A stretch of DNA of 41,194 bases from Cytophagaceae bacterium (lineage in GTDB: Bacteria > Bacteroidota > Bacteroidia > Cytophagales > Spirosomataceae), in the NCBI GenBank assembly GCA_947450865.1, contig CANFWR010000007.1:1-41194 (forward strand). The letters run 5' to 3'. The notes beneath the pieces are model-generated. The model did not search any database and had not been told where the DNA came from. It saw only the letters and a program-made list of their open reading frames with translations. The translations under genes were made by a program, and so were the position numbers. Of this stretch, positions 28,093 through 37,013 are shown piece by piece. Every line of letters starts with the position of its first letter. Positions within the stretch are counted from its first letter, which is position 1.

Positions 28093-28121
28093 AAAAAGCC
28101 CGCTATCTCTAGCGGGCTTTT
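28093..28121. terminator. Bidirectional rho-independent terminator
   Basis: AAAAGCCCGCTA-TCTC-TAGCGGGCTTTT between convergent genes. Confidence 0.85.
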
Positions 28122-28140
28122 CCATTGTATTTTATTGAAA

Positions 28141-28950
28141 TTACTCAGCAGCAGCTGCTTCTGCTTTTGGTGCTGCTTTAGCGCGCGATTTCTTTTCTTT
28201 CTCTGGTGCTGGGATCACATCTTCTACACCGGCGAATACGCGTCCGCAATGCTCGCAAACTAAGATTTTCTTCTTGTCTTTGATGTCTGTTTGACGTTGT
28301 GGTGGAACAGAGCTGAAACAGCCGCCACACGCACCACGCTTCACTAAAACAACTGCTAAGCCGTTACGTGCATTATCGCGTAATTTTGTGTATGATTTGA
28401 AAAGACGCTCGTCTACCGTTTTCACCGCTTTCTCGCGATCTTTCAATGATTTTTGCTCATCTTCTTCGCTTTCAGCGATGATCACTTGCAATTCATTTTG
28501 TTTGATTTCAAGGTCTTTCTTGCGATCGAATAAATTCGATTCAACTGAAGCGATTTCATCATTTTTGTTCAAAACTTTGAAGTCGATTTCTTTGATACGC
28601 TTGTCAGCAATTTCCATTTCGATTCCTTGCAATTCAATTTCTTTAGAAATCGCATCGAATTCGCGGTTATTGCGCACATTCATTTGTTGTTCCTTGTACT
28701 TAATGATTAAGTTATCAGAGTTTTTCTTTGCGATTCTGTAGTTAGCAATTTGCTCTTCAAAATCAGCTACGTCTTGCTGGAATTTAGCCAAACGAGTTTC
28801 TAAACCCATGATCTCGTCTTCTAAATCACGAACTTCTTCGGGTAAATCACCCCGAACTTTGCGTATAGAATCTAAGTTTGTATCAATTGTTTGAAGCTTT
28901 AATAGGGCCTCTAACTTTTGGGCAATCGTTGTTTCGGTAACTGTAGCCAT
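28141..28950 (-). CDS. C4-type zinc ribbon protein with N-terminal coiled coil
   Basis: Long heptad-like N-terminus; CGGC...CEHC (GACGGCFSSVPPQRQTDIKDKKKILVCEHCGRVF). Confidence 0.85.
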   Translation of the reverse strand: MATVTETTIAQKLEALLKLQTIDTNLDSIRKVRGDLPEEVRDLEDEIMGLETRLAKFQQDVADFEEQIANYRIAKKNSDNLIIKYKEQQMNVRNNREFDAISKEIELQGIEMEIADKRIKEIDFKVLNKNDEIASVESNLFDRKKDLEIKQNELQVIIAESEEDEQKSLKDREKAVKTVDERLFKSYTKLRDNARNGLAVVLVKRGACGGCFSSVPPQRQTDIKDKKKILVCEHCGRVFAGVEDVIPAPEKEKKSRAKAAPKAEAAAAE

Positions 28951-28989
28951 TATTCTATTTTATTTGAATTGTCTAAATTCTATCCTTTA

Positions 28990-30084
28990 TCAGGCGTTGA
29001 ATACAGGATTTGTATTTGTTTCGCTTTTCAGGAGAACCGCAAAAGTACTAATTTTTTTTGATAAATAGTCATGTATCGCATCAATAATCATGACTTCTGA
29101 CTCGTAATGCCCCACATCGATGATTAAACATTGATTTTCTGCGTCAAAAAATTCGTGGTACTTAATATCTGCCGAAATATAGGCGTCACAACCTTGTTTT
29201 ACCGCTTCTTTTATTAAGAAACTTCCTGCTCCACCACAAACTGCCACCTTGGAGATTGGCCTTGAGGGTAACGCAGTGTGCTTGAGGGCTTTGAGGCCTA
29301 GACGTTTTTTGGCAAAAGTAATAAACTCCTCAGGTGACAAGGGTTTTTCCAAAGTCCCTACGTAGCCAGCACCCACATCCTGCCACGAATTATCAAGTGA
29401 ATGAATAGAATAGGCCACCTCTTCGTAGGGATGGGCAGCTTTTAGCGCGCTCAAAATTTGACCAGATAGATGCGTGGGGAAAATCATCTCCACCTTCACT
29501 TCGTTCACCTCAGATAAGATGCCAGCAGATCCCGTGTGCGGATTTGCTTCCGTAGAAGGCTGAAAACGTCCTAAACCCTCCTGGGTAAAGCTGCAATTCG
29601 AATACTCCCCAATATTTCCTGCACCAGCTGTGTGCAAAGCCTCTCTTACTGCTTTTTCGTGCGAAACAGGCACATAATACTGCAACGCTTTCAAGACATC
29701 GCGCATCGGTTTCAACACCTGGCCCGTAATGCCTAATTTTTGGGCTAGCTGGTAGCTGACTCCCTTAGGCGAATGATCTAAATTGGTGTGACAGCTATAT
29801 ATACAAACATTATTTTGAATGGCCTTGATGACCGTTCGTTCGACATAGTTTGCCCCAGTGATTCGTTTTAACCCGGAAAAAATGATGGGATGGTGCGAAA
29901 TTATCAAGTTGCAGCCCTTTTTAATCGCTTCCTCAACGACTTCCTCGGTGCAATCTAGGCTGATTAAAACCCCTTTTACTTCTGCTGAGCGGTCGCCTAC
30001 CAGCAACCCAGAATTATCGTAGGATTCTTGCCAGGCCAAAGGAGCCCACGACTCAATATATTCACAAATTTCTCTTATTTGCAT
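28990..30084 (-). CDS. Nif3-like dinuclear metal center hexameric protein
   Basis: SYDNSGLLVGD, ISHHPIIFSGLK, YSCHTNLDH, AVCGGAGSFLI, DVGHYESE. Confidence 0.93.
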   Translation of the reverse strand: MQIREICEYIESWAPLAWQESYDNSGLLVGDRSAEVKGVLISLDCTEEVVEEAIKKGCNLIISHHPIIFSGLKRITGANYVERTVIKAIQNNVCIYSCHTNLDHSPKGVSYQLAQKLGITGQVLKPMRDVLKALQYYVPVSHEKAVREALHTAGAGNIGEYSNCSFTQEGLGRFQPSTEANPHTGSAGILSEVNEVKVEMIFPTHLSGQILSALKAAHPYEEVAYSIHSLDNSWQDVGAGYVGTLEKPLSPEEFITFAKKRLGLKALKHTALPSRPISKVAVCGGAGSFLIKEAVKQGCDAYISADIKYHEFFDAENQCLIIDVGHYESEVMIIDAIHDYLSKKISTFAVLLKSETNTNPVFNA

Positions 30085-30157
30085 GCTTATACGTTCATTT
30101 TGACTGCAATTTAGGAAATCTAATGGTATATTTAACCTTTCAAATTTATCCTATTTT

Positions 30158-30595
30158 ATGCGAATTAGACCAGCGGCTCTCATCATAGAAAATAATCACG
30201 TACTTTTTATGCGCTACGATTATCCGGGGGGCAGCAAATTCACTTTGCCTGGGGGTAATGTCGATGTAGGAGAAACATTTCCGGTTTGCATTGCACGCGA
30301 GTGCGAAGAAGAATTAGGAATTGAGGTAGAAGTGGGTGATTTGATTGCTGTAGGTCAAGTTCATGCAACGGCTGATTTTGCAGCGTGCGCTCACCTGATT
30401 TTTGAAGGGGATATTGTGGGAGGAATTCCACAGTTGCATTTAGAAGAAACAACAGCCAATGACATAGTCTGGGTTCCTGCAGATAAAATAGCGGAATTGA
30501 ATGTCTATCCTGCGTTAAATGACGCCATTTTGGATTTCATTCACACGGGAAAGAAAGGACAATTCGTAGGAACGCTTAAGCAGATTTGGCTTTAA
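30158..30595 (+). CDS. NUDIX hydrolase (intact Nudix box)
   Basis: LPGGNVDVGETFPVCIARECEEELGIEV matches Gx5Ex7REUxEExGU. Confidence 0.9.
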   Translation: MRIRPAALIIENNHVLFMRYDYPGGSKFTLPGGNVDVGETFPVCIARECEEELGIEVEVGDLIAVGQVHATADFAACAHLIFEGDIVGGIPQLHLEETTANDIVWVPADKIAELNVYPALNDAILDFIHTGKKGQFVGTLKQIWL

Positions 30596-31952
30596 TTTGA
30601 TTTCCCACGAGCAAGCCGATCAATCCGGCCAAAAGTCCAAACCACACTGCTGGAATTTCTGATGGGCTGATGAAGTGAAAATAGCCCCAAAACACTAATC
30701 CCAATACCATACTAAAGTGACTTCCCCATGGAGTAGTACGTTTCCACCAAAGGCCCGCATTCAGCGGTATGAACAAGGAAACGAGGCTGAAGGCAGAAGC
30801 TTCGCCCACCAGTTCGAAGATATTTTGACGTTCAATAGCCATAATAATACAGGCTAAAGTCACCAACACCACCGAAATGCGGATAAATAATAACACGATT
30901 TTGTCGGATGGACGGCGCATCAAAGGTTTTAGAATATTTTCCCCTAGAACGGAAGCCGGAGCCAAAATCGCCCCAGACGTGGTACTTAACAAGGCTGATA
31001 ATAAGGCACCTAAAAACAAAACCTGCATAGCCCGAGGCGTGAACTTCATCACTAAAGTAGGAATCAATAAGTCGTCTTCGTTCAGTAACGTAGGGTATAA
31101 TCGAACCGCAATAAAGGCGATTAACAAGGGCAAAAGAGCCACCGTCAAATACATTGCCCCTGCCGCAATACTCGCCCTCGCGGCTACTTTTTCACTTTTC
31201 GCGGACATGACACGCTGAAAAATATCTTGCTGCGGAATGGATCCAAACCCGATGGTAATCCAGGCGGCACCATAGACGAGCCAATCTTTCCAGGTATTTT
31301 CTCGAGGGATAGCCCGGAAGAAACCTTTGGGTTGTGAAGAGACGAGTTGGCTGAAATCCGGGACTTTGGCCCATAATAAATAGGCTAAAAATAGCAGGCC
31401 AGCAATTAAGATGATGTTGTGGAAAAAATCAGTCACCGAGATTGACCACATACCTCCTAAAAGCGTGTAGGCCATCACTAAGAGTGCGCCTATGATGATT
31501 CCCATCTCCACAGAAATAGGTAATAAAAGGTGCATCGTGAGCCCTAATGCCACTAATTGGGCAGATATCCAACCGAAATAGGACGGGATCATAATCACCG
31601 CAGACAACTTCTCTGAAAAAGCTCCAAATCGTATCCTAAAATAATCACTAAAGGTCAATACGGGTAAAGGATACAGTTTTCGCGCATAAATGGCCCCAAC
31701 TAAAAACAAGCCGACCGCCGCGCCAAAAGGTTCCTCAATAATCGCTAAAACACCACCGTGCACGAATTCCTTAGGCGCACCTAAAATCGTTTCAGACCCA
31801 AACCAAGTCGCGAAAGTCACCATCGTGGCCAATGCAAAGGGCAACGAACGCCCGGCCAACACGAAATCCTGAGTGGAATTCACCTTTTTACTAGCCCACC
31901 AGCCTACAGCTAGGTTCAAAGCAAGGTAAAAAATAACAAAAGCTACAAGCAT
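30576..31952 (-). CDS. Sodium:solute symporter family protein
   Basis: Multi-TM; DFVLAGRSLPF, ATWFGSETILGAP, GFGSIPQQDIFQRVMSAKS. 20-bp convergent overlap with the NUDIX gene. Confidence 0.9.
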   Translation of the reverse strand: MLVAFVIFYLALNLAVGWWASKKVNSTQDFVLAGRSLPFALATMVTFATWFGSETILGAPKEFVHGGVLAIIEEPFGAAVGLFLVGAIYARKLYPLPVLTFSDYFRIRFGAFSEKLSAVIMIPSYFGWISAQLVALGLTMHLLLPISVEMGIIIGALLVMAYTLLGGMWSISVTDFFHNIILIAGLLFLAYLLWAKVPDFSQLVSSQPKGFFRAIPRENTWKDWLVYGAAWITIGFGSIPQQDIFQRVMSAKSEKVAARASIAAGAMYLTVALLPLLIAFIAVRLYPTLLNEDDLLIPTLVMKFTPRAMQVLFLGALLSALLSTTSGAILAPASVLGENILKPLMRRPSDKIVLLFIRISVVLVTLACIIMAIERQNIFELVGEASAFSLVSLFIPLNAGLWWKRTTPWGSHFSMVLGLVFWGYFHFISPSEIPAVWFGLLAGLIGLLVGNQIKAKSA

Positions 31953-32002
31953 TCTTTTATCAAAATGAGCCCAAAAATACGAAAACCTTTTACCTTTATC
32001 CT

Positions 32003-33250
32003 ATGAAAAATCTAGCCTTTTTATTCCTGTTCGCTTTAGCAGGTTGCCAAAGCTCCCATTTGCAGATCGCCTTCAACGAATCGAGCCTCGCTCAGCGGGC
32101 CAGTGGCGTGATGATCAAGGACCTTTCGACCGGTAAAGTGCTTTTTGAAAAGAATGCAGATCAATACTTTATGCCTGCCTCTAACATGAAGCTGTTGACC
32201 TTTTTGCAGGCTAATCGAATTCTAGGCAGCCAAATCCCTTCCTTTAAATACCGCGAAACAAAGGATACCCTGTTTTTCTGGGGCACAGGCGATATTTCTA
32301 ACCTGCATCCTACGATCAAGAACACCTCATTACGTGATTTTTTAGCGGCTTCCTCTAAAGTATTAGTGTATGGATCGCCTTTGAAACCATTACCCATTCT
32401 AGGCTCAGGCTGGGCTTGGGATGATTATAATGACCACTATTCGGCAGAAAGATCGGATTTGCCTTTGTATGCGAACTTGGTGAATTTTTCGGCTTCTGCG
32501 AAACGCTGGAAGATTTTGCCGGATGCTTTCGAAGCCGTTTCTAAAACAGGAACTACTAAAGAAGTAAGACGCAACCGCCTATCGAATCAGTTTGAATTGC
32601 CGGTGTTGACTTCAGAGAAATATGGAGCTCAAGACGTGCCATTCATTACTTCTCCTGATATGACATCCTTTTTATTGACAGATACATTGCATAAATCGGT
32701 AGAGACCATGCCGCTCGCGGTACATCCGGATGCCCGTATTTTCTATGCCGGTAAGATGGACAGTTTGTACTTGCCTATGTTGCACGAAAGTGATAATGCC
32801 GTGGCGGAACAATTATTAGTGATGATCGCCGCAGAGAAAGGCTGGGATCCTTCGCAGGCGATAGAGAATCTGAAAAAAGAGCCAGGCAATGAATTTTTGG
32901 CTGATATTCGCTGGGTCGACGGCTCCGGTTTATCACGCTATAATTTAATTAGGCCAAAAGATTTCATCCATATCCTTGAGTTATTAGCGAAAGAAGTCGC
33001 CCCGGATCGTTTGCGCACTTTATTGCCTGAAGCCAGTAAAACGGGGACGATGCGCAATGTGCAGGATCTGAATGAGGGCGTTCGTATGTGGGCGAAGTCA
33101 GGCTCTTTCGGGAATACCTATGATCTTTCAGGTTATTATCTCACCAAAGACGGTAAGTTGCTTGCCTTCTCCGTCTTATCTAATTTAGGCAATGCGCCAG
33201 TGAGAGATATTAAGAAGTCGGTGGTGGATTTTTTGAGGGCGATACACTAG
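32003..33250 (+). CDS. dacB: D-alanyl-D-alanine carboxypeptidase/endopeptidase (PBP4, S13 family)
   Basis: Lipoprotein-like signal; MPASNMKLLT (SxxK), HESDNAVAEQL (SxN), ASKTGT (KTG). Confidence 0.88.
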   Translation: MKNLAFLFLFALAGCQSSHLQIAFNESSLAQRASGVMIKDLSTGKVLFEKNADQYFMPASNMKLLTFLQANRILGSQIPSFKYRETKDTLFFWGTGDISNLHPTIKNTSLRDFLAASSKVLVYGSPLKPLPILGSGWAWDDYNDHYSAERSDLPLYANLVNFSASAKRWKILPDAFEAVSKTGTTKEVRRNRLSNQFELPVLTSEKYGAQDVPFITSPDMTSFLLTDTLHKSVETMPLAVHPDARIFYAGKMDSLYLPMLHESDNAVAEQLLVMIAAEKGWDPSQAIENLKKEPGNEFLADIRWVDGSGLSRYNLIRPKDFIHILELLAKEVAPDRLRTLLPEASKTGTMRNVQDLNEGVRMWAKSGSFGNTYDLSGYYLTKDGKLLAFSVLSNLGNAPVRDIKKSVVDFLRAIH

Positions 33251-33488
33251 CAAATTGCAAAGAGCAAAGTTAAAAGTTCAAAGCAGGATTCGCCGGTGGC
33301 GACAACTATTTCAAATTTCAAATTGCAAAGAGCAAAGTTCAAAGTTGGAATCGCCGGTGGCGATGATTTTATGAACTTTGAAAGTCCTCTATTCTTTGGT
33401 CTTTGAACTTTGGTCTTTGCTCTTTGAAAGACCTCTATTCTTTGCCCTTTGAACTTTGGTCTTTGCTCTTTGAAAGACCTCCGGTCTT
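33251..33488. repeat. Composite direct/inverted repeat cluster between convergent dacB and permease genes
   Basis: CAAATTGCAAAGAGCAAAGTT at 33251-33271 and 33319-33339; TCGCCGGTGGCGA at 33290-33302 and 33351-33363; 46-bp tandem repeat at 33386-33431/33432-33477 with two differences; core CAAAGAGCAAAG twice per strand. Confidence 0.9.
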
Positions 33489-34769
33489 AAAAATCAAAAA
33501 GCTAGCTAGGATAAACCCTACCACATACACCACACTCCCCAGATTCGTCACCAAGGTGCCTATCAAGAAGAGGGTAGAGATGATCACTAAAATCCACGGT
33601 AAAACGGGATATCCCCAAGCTAAATAAGGACGATTTAGGTTAGGCTCAGAGACGCGGAGCTTTAATAGTGACGCGAATCCAGCTAAATAACTAGCTACAA
33701 AAAAGAAGGTCGCAATGTCCGAAAGGCGTTCATTTATTTCTTTGCCGGCTAAAAGGAAAATACAAGCGGAGAAAACGGTTAAATGTGTCGCGGTGGTGGG
33801 AGAACCTGCTGCATTTACTTTTTCGGCCTGTTTGAAAAACAACCCATCACGACTCATCGAATAGATCACCCGCGGAGCGAACATCACTTGCGTGTTCAAG
33901 ATTCCCAAGATACTCAGCATTAAAAAGACGGTAATCCAGCGGCCCATGTCTGCGCCAAACAAGGCTTTCATCGTGTCAGCAGCTGCTAATTTACTCATTG
34001 AAAGGGTTTCGAGTGGTAGACTATACAAGATGCCCACATTAATCAACAAATAGATAAATGCGACGATGATGACGCCGATGAACATCGATTTTGGCATGGA
34101 TTTAACAGGATCCTTATTTTCTTCCGTGAAATAACTAGCGGTGTGCCAGCCGTCGAACGCATAAAAGATGGACAACAAGGCCGTCATGATGCCGGTCGTT
34201 AAAGGCAATCCTGTAGGTGCATGTGTCTGTTCCGCGAAAACGCCCCCACCACCGTACACAAAGCAGATGGCGATGAAAATCAATAGGGCCAAAGCCTTGA
34301 TGCCACTCAGCCATTCTTGGGATTTACCAGCCATCACCACCCCTAATTGATGGAAAAACCACAATAAGGCGAGGATTCCAATTGCGCAATAGACTAAATA
34401 GGGACTTAAGCTAGGGAAGACGATAATGAGGTATTCGCTAAACGTATAGGATCCAAAACCTAAAGCTGTCACGGTACCTAACCAACTCGTTAGTCCGACG
34501 AGGAAACCGATGTAGCGGCCAAAAGCCCGTTCCGCATAGCCGTACCAAGACCCTGCTTTGGGAATGGATAAACTTAATTCCAACACGCAGCTTACGCCTA
34601 AAAGGGCATAAATGGCTACTAAAACCCACAAGCTGAGGATTAATCCGGGGTCTTGTAAGGAGGCGGCAATGGGTCCAGGTTTACGTAAGATGCCAGTTCC
34701 CACGGTTCCGCCTAGTGTGACAGCGATCCCGAAACCGGTGCCTAAAACCTTCCAGAGCTTATTTTCCAT
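33435..34769 (-). CDS. APC family amino acid permease
   Basis: GGTVGTGILRKPGPIAASLQDPG, multi-TM, GSWYGYAERAFGR, YAFDGWHTASYFTEE. Confidence 0.92.
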   Translation of the reverse strand: MENKLWKVLGTGFGIAVTLGGTVGTGILRKPGPIAASLQDPGLILSLWVLVAIYALLGVSCVLELSLSIPKAGSWYGYAERAFGRYIGFLVGLTSWLGTVTALGFGSYTFSEYLIIVFPSLSPYLVYCAIGILALLWFFHQLGVVMAGKSQEWLSGIKALALLIFIAICFVYGGGGVFAEQTHAPTGLPLTTGIMTALLSIFYAFDGWHTASYFTEENKDPVKSMPKSMFIGVIIVAFIYLLINVGILYSLPLETLSMSKLAAADTMKALFGADMGRWITVFLMLSILGILNTQVMFAPRVIYSMSRDGLFFKQAEKVNAAGSPTTATHLTVFSACIFLLAGKEINERLSDIATFFFVASYLAGFASLLKLRVSEPNLNRPYLAWGYPVLPWILVIISTLFLIGTLVTNLGSVVYVVGFILASFLIFKTGGLSKSKDQSSKGKE

Positions 34770-35877
34770 GCAAGATGTATTGGCCCACGGTAGGGAAGTG
34801 GTCGGAGTATTTTATGTTGCGCAAGGTTTGGAAATTGATTGCTTTCCACTCCTCTGAGAAGAATTGATCATCGATGCGCACTAAATAAGGGCTGCGATTG
34901 AGGGTAAAGCCAAAACCAGATCCCGCTTCCTCGAAAGAATTTTTCAATCGTTCTCGAATCGTTCCATAGGCCCAGCCAGAAGGAGTTTCGTTCAAATCTC
35001 CTACGACTATGATGGGATAGGGGCTTTTTTGAATAAGGCGATTGATTTTGTCCATCTCCTTTTTGTGCTCAATAAAGCCCTTGCGAAGGGAGGAGATGAT
35101 GCCTCGGCCTTCTTTTTTAGCATCTGTATAATCTTGCAAACGAATTTTCGAAGTCATCTTATTCACTCGAATCCCCATCGACCACAGCTGTAAGTTGATC
35201 ACCCGAATCGTGTCTTGATCCTTCACAATATCAGTTAACAGATATCCATTGGCTGAATTATCAAATTGTTCGCCCTCTTCGTGAATGATAGGGTATTTCG
35301 AAAATACCACCAAACCCATTTTCTCGTGGGAATCAAATAATTGCTTTTTTAGTGGAATAAAGGCGTAATGCGGGTATTTTTCCTTCAAGAAAGAGACCGT
35401 GTGGTAGGCCTTGCGATCTGAATGGGAATAAAATTCTTGGAAACATTTAATGTCTGCGTCGTAATCGCGGATGAATTTTTTGAGGTCTTCTAATTGTACT
35501 TTTTTGGCCTCATACTCATTCGAATACATTCCAAAAACGTTGTAACTCATCACTGTCAGCGGTTTCGCTAAAGTCGCCACAGGCTGATTAAAGCTAATGT
35601 GTCTTCCTATAAATCCATAACCCAGCGCCAGCACAATCAAGGGCAAAAGCGCTCGCTTCGCTCGCTGAAAAACCCAGTAAATCAAGGAGATAAGACACAA
35701 CAACTGGGCATAGGGCATCGTCATCATGATAAAGCCCGCAAACCAGTGTTGTACAATTAACGAATAGCTTAAAAGGTAGGTCAAAAGCGTGTATAGGCAC
35801 AATGGCAACGTTCCTAACCAGATCAGGGAAGAGATGATTTTTTTCTGTAGGGGTGCCTTCGAATTACGCTTAGCCAT
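34759..35877 (-). CDS. Endonuclease/exonuclease/phosphatase family protein, membrane-anchored
   Basis: N-terminal TM helices; SYNVFG, CFQEFYS, VVGDLNETP, YSDHFPTVG. Confidence 0.88.
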   Translation of the reverse strand: MAKRNSKAPLQKKIISSLIWLGTLPLCLYTLLTYLLSYSLIVQHWFAGFIMMTMPYAQLLCLISLIYWVFQRAKRALLPLIVLALGYGFIGRHISFNQPVATLAKPLTVMSYNVFGMYSNEYEAKKVQLEDLKKFIRDYDADIKCFQEFYSHSDRKAYHTVSFLKEKYPHYAFIPLKKQLFDSHEKMGLVVFSKYPIIHEEGEQFDNSANGYLLTDIVKDQDTIRVINLQLWSMGIRVNKMTSKIRLQDYTDAKKEGRGIISSLRKGFIEHKKEMDKINRLIQKSPYPIIVVGDLNETPSGWAYGTIRERLKNSFEEAGSGFGFTLNRSPYLVRIDDQFFSEEWKAINFQTLRNIKYSDHFPTVGQYILHGK

Positions 35878-35924
35878 ACTCAAAGATACACATTGTCTGC
35901 CATTTTATAAATTTTCGATGGAGG

Positions 35925-35956
35925 TTTGGGTTATTTCAAAATATTTTCTAATTTTG
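35925..35956 (+). promoter_or_regulatory. Promoter for rpmB
   Basis: TTTG (35925-35928), 20-nt spacer, TAATTTTG (35949-35956). Confidence 0.7.
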
Positions 35957-35996
35957 CAATCCCTTTAGGAAAGAACAATTTTAAATAATAGATACG

Positions 35997-36236
35997 ATGG
36001 CAAAGGTTTGTCAAATTACAGGACGCAAAACTCAAGTAGGAAACAACGTTTCTCACGCTAATAACAAGACTAAGCGTAAGTTCTACCCGAACTTACAAAC
36101 GAAGAAATTCTTCTTAGAGTCAGAAGGTGTTTGGGTTCGTATGAAAGTTTCTGCGAAAGCAATTCGCACGATCAACAAAAACGGATTTGAAAAAACTTTA
36201 ATCGCTGCAGCTCGTAAGGGTACGTTAAGCGTTTAG
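35997..36236 (+). CDS. rpmB: 50S ribosomal protein L28
   Basis: MAKVCQITGRKTQVGNNVSHANNKTKRKFYPNLQTKKF. Confidence 0.97.
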   Translation: MAKVCQITGRKTQVGNNVSHANNKTKRKFYPNLQTKKFFLESEGVWVRMKVSAKAIRTINKNGFEKTLIAAARKGTLSV

Positions 36237-36260
36237 TTTTCAAAATATTTATCGAAATTA

Positions 36261-36291
36261 GCCTTCTTGATTTTTCAAGAAGGCTTTTTTT
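36261..36291 (+). terminator. Rho-independent terminator after rpmB
   Basis: GCCTTCTTGA-TTTT-TCAAGAAGGCTTTTTTT. Confidence 0.85.
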
Positions 36292-36302
36292 ATTTGTAGT
36301 CA

Positions 36303-37013
36303 ATGCTCAGCGATTTAGAATTCGAACGGTACCGTAAACAGCTGAATCTGCCGGAATGGCGGAAGCAGCAACAGATGCGCCTAAAAGAATCGAAGATTCT
36401 AGTCGTGGGCGCAGGTGGTTTGGGTTGCGGGGCTTTGCCATTTCTAGCTGCTGCCGGTGTGGGATCCATCACGATTTTGGATGCGGATGTGATCGAGTTA
36501 TCGAATTTAGCTCGTCAGGTGTTGTATAAAACAGAAGACGTAGGTGCCTCGAAAGCTAATAAATCAGCGGAGGCTTTGCAAGCTTTGAATCCAAGCATTA
36601 CTATCCAGGGAATTGCAGAGGATTTAACAGCAGTTAATGCAACGCATTACATCGGGCAACACGATCTGATCATCGATTGTACGGATAATTTTAGCACTCG
36701 GTATTTGATTAATGACAGTTGCGAGACTTTGAAAAAGCCTTTCGTCTATGGGGCGATTCACGCATGGGAGGGGCAGTTTGCCGTATTTCATCCGGCAGGG
36801 CCTTCCTATCGATCACTATTTCCAGTGGAACCTAGTCCACAAGAAATTCCAGCCTGCGATGAAGTAGGCGTTTTAGGGGTGTTGCCAGGTATCATTGGAT
36901 TGTTTCAGGCCAAAGAAGCCATCTTCTACCTTGCCGGCTTCGAATCGCCAGCACAGCAAGGATTGATGACCTTTGATCTACGCGATATGCGTCTCAGTTC
37001 GTTTAGGCTATAA
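36303..37013 (+). CDS. HesA/MoeB/ThiF family E1-like adenylyltransferase
   Basis: ERYRKQLNLPEW, VVGAGGLGCGALPFLAAAGVG, DADVIELSNLARQ, DCTDNFSTRYLIND. Confidence 0.92.
   Translation: MLSDLEFERYRKQLNLPEWRKQQQMRLKESKILVVGAGGLGCGALPFLAAAGVGSITILDADVIELSNLARQVLYKTEDVGASKANKSAEALQALNPSITIQGIAEDLTAVNATHYIGQHDLIIDCTDNFSTRYLINDSCETLKKPFVYGAIHAWEGQFAVFHPAGPSYRSLFPVEPSPQEIPACDEVGVLGVLPGIIGLFQAKEAIFYLAGFESPAQQGLMTFDLRDMRLSSFRL

Noticed and set aside
30576-30595. 20-bp convergent overlap of NUDIX and symporter genes
   Set aside because: Short convergent 3' overlaps are common in compact genomes; no regulatory structure seen.
33251-33488. Possible CRISPR array
   Set aside because: Repeat units differ in orientation, spacing and length, there are only two copies of each, spacers are not unique, and no cas genes are present.
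33403-33627. 74-aa plus-strand ORF in the repeat cluster
   Set aside because: Composed of repeat sequence and antisense of the permease C-terminus; no independent coding evidence.
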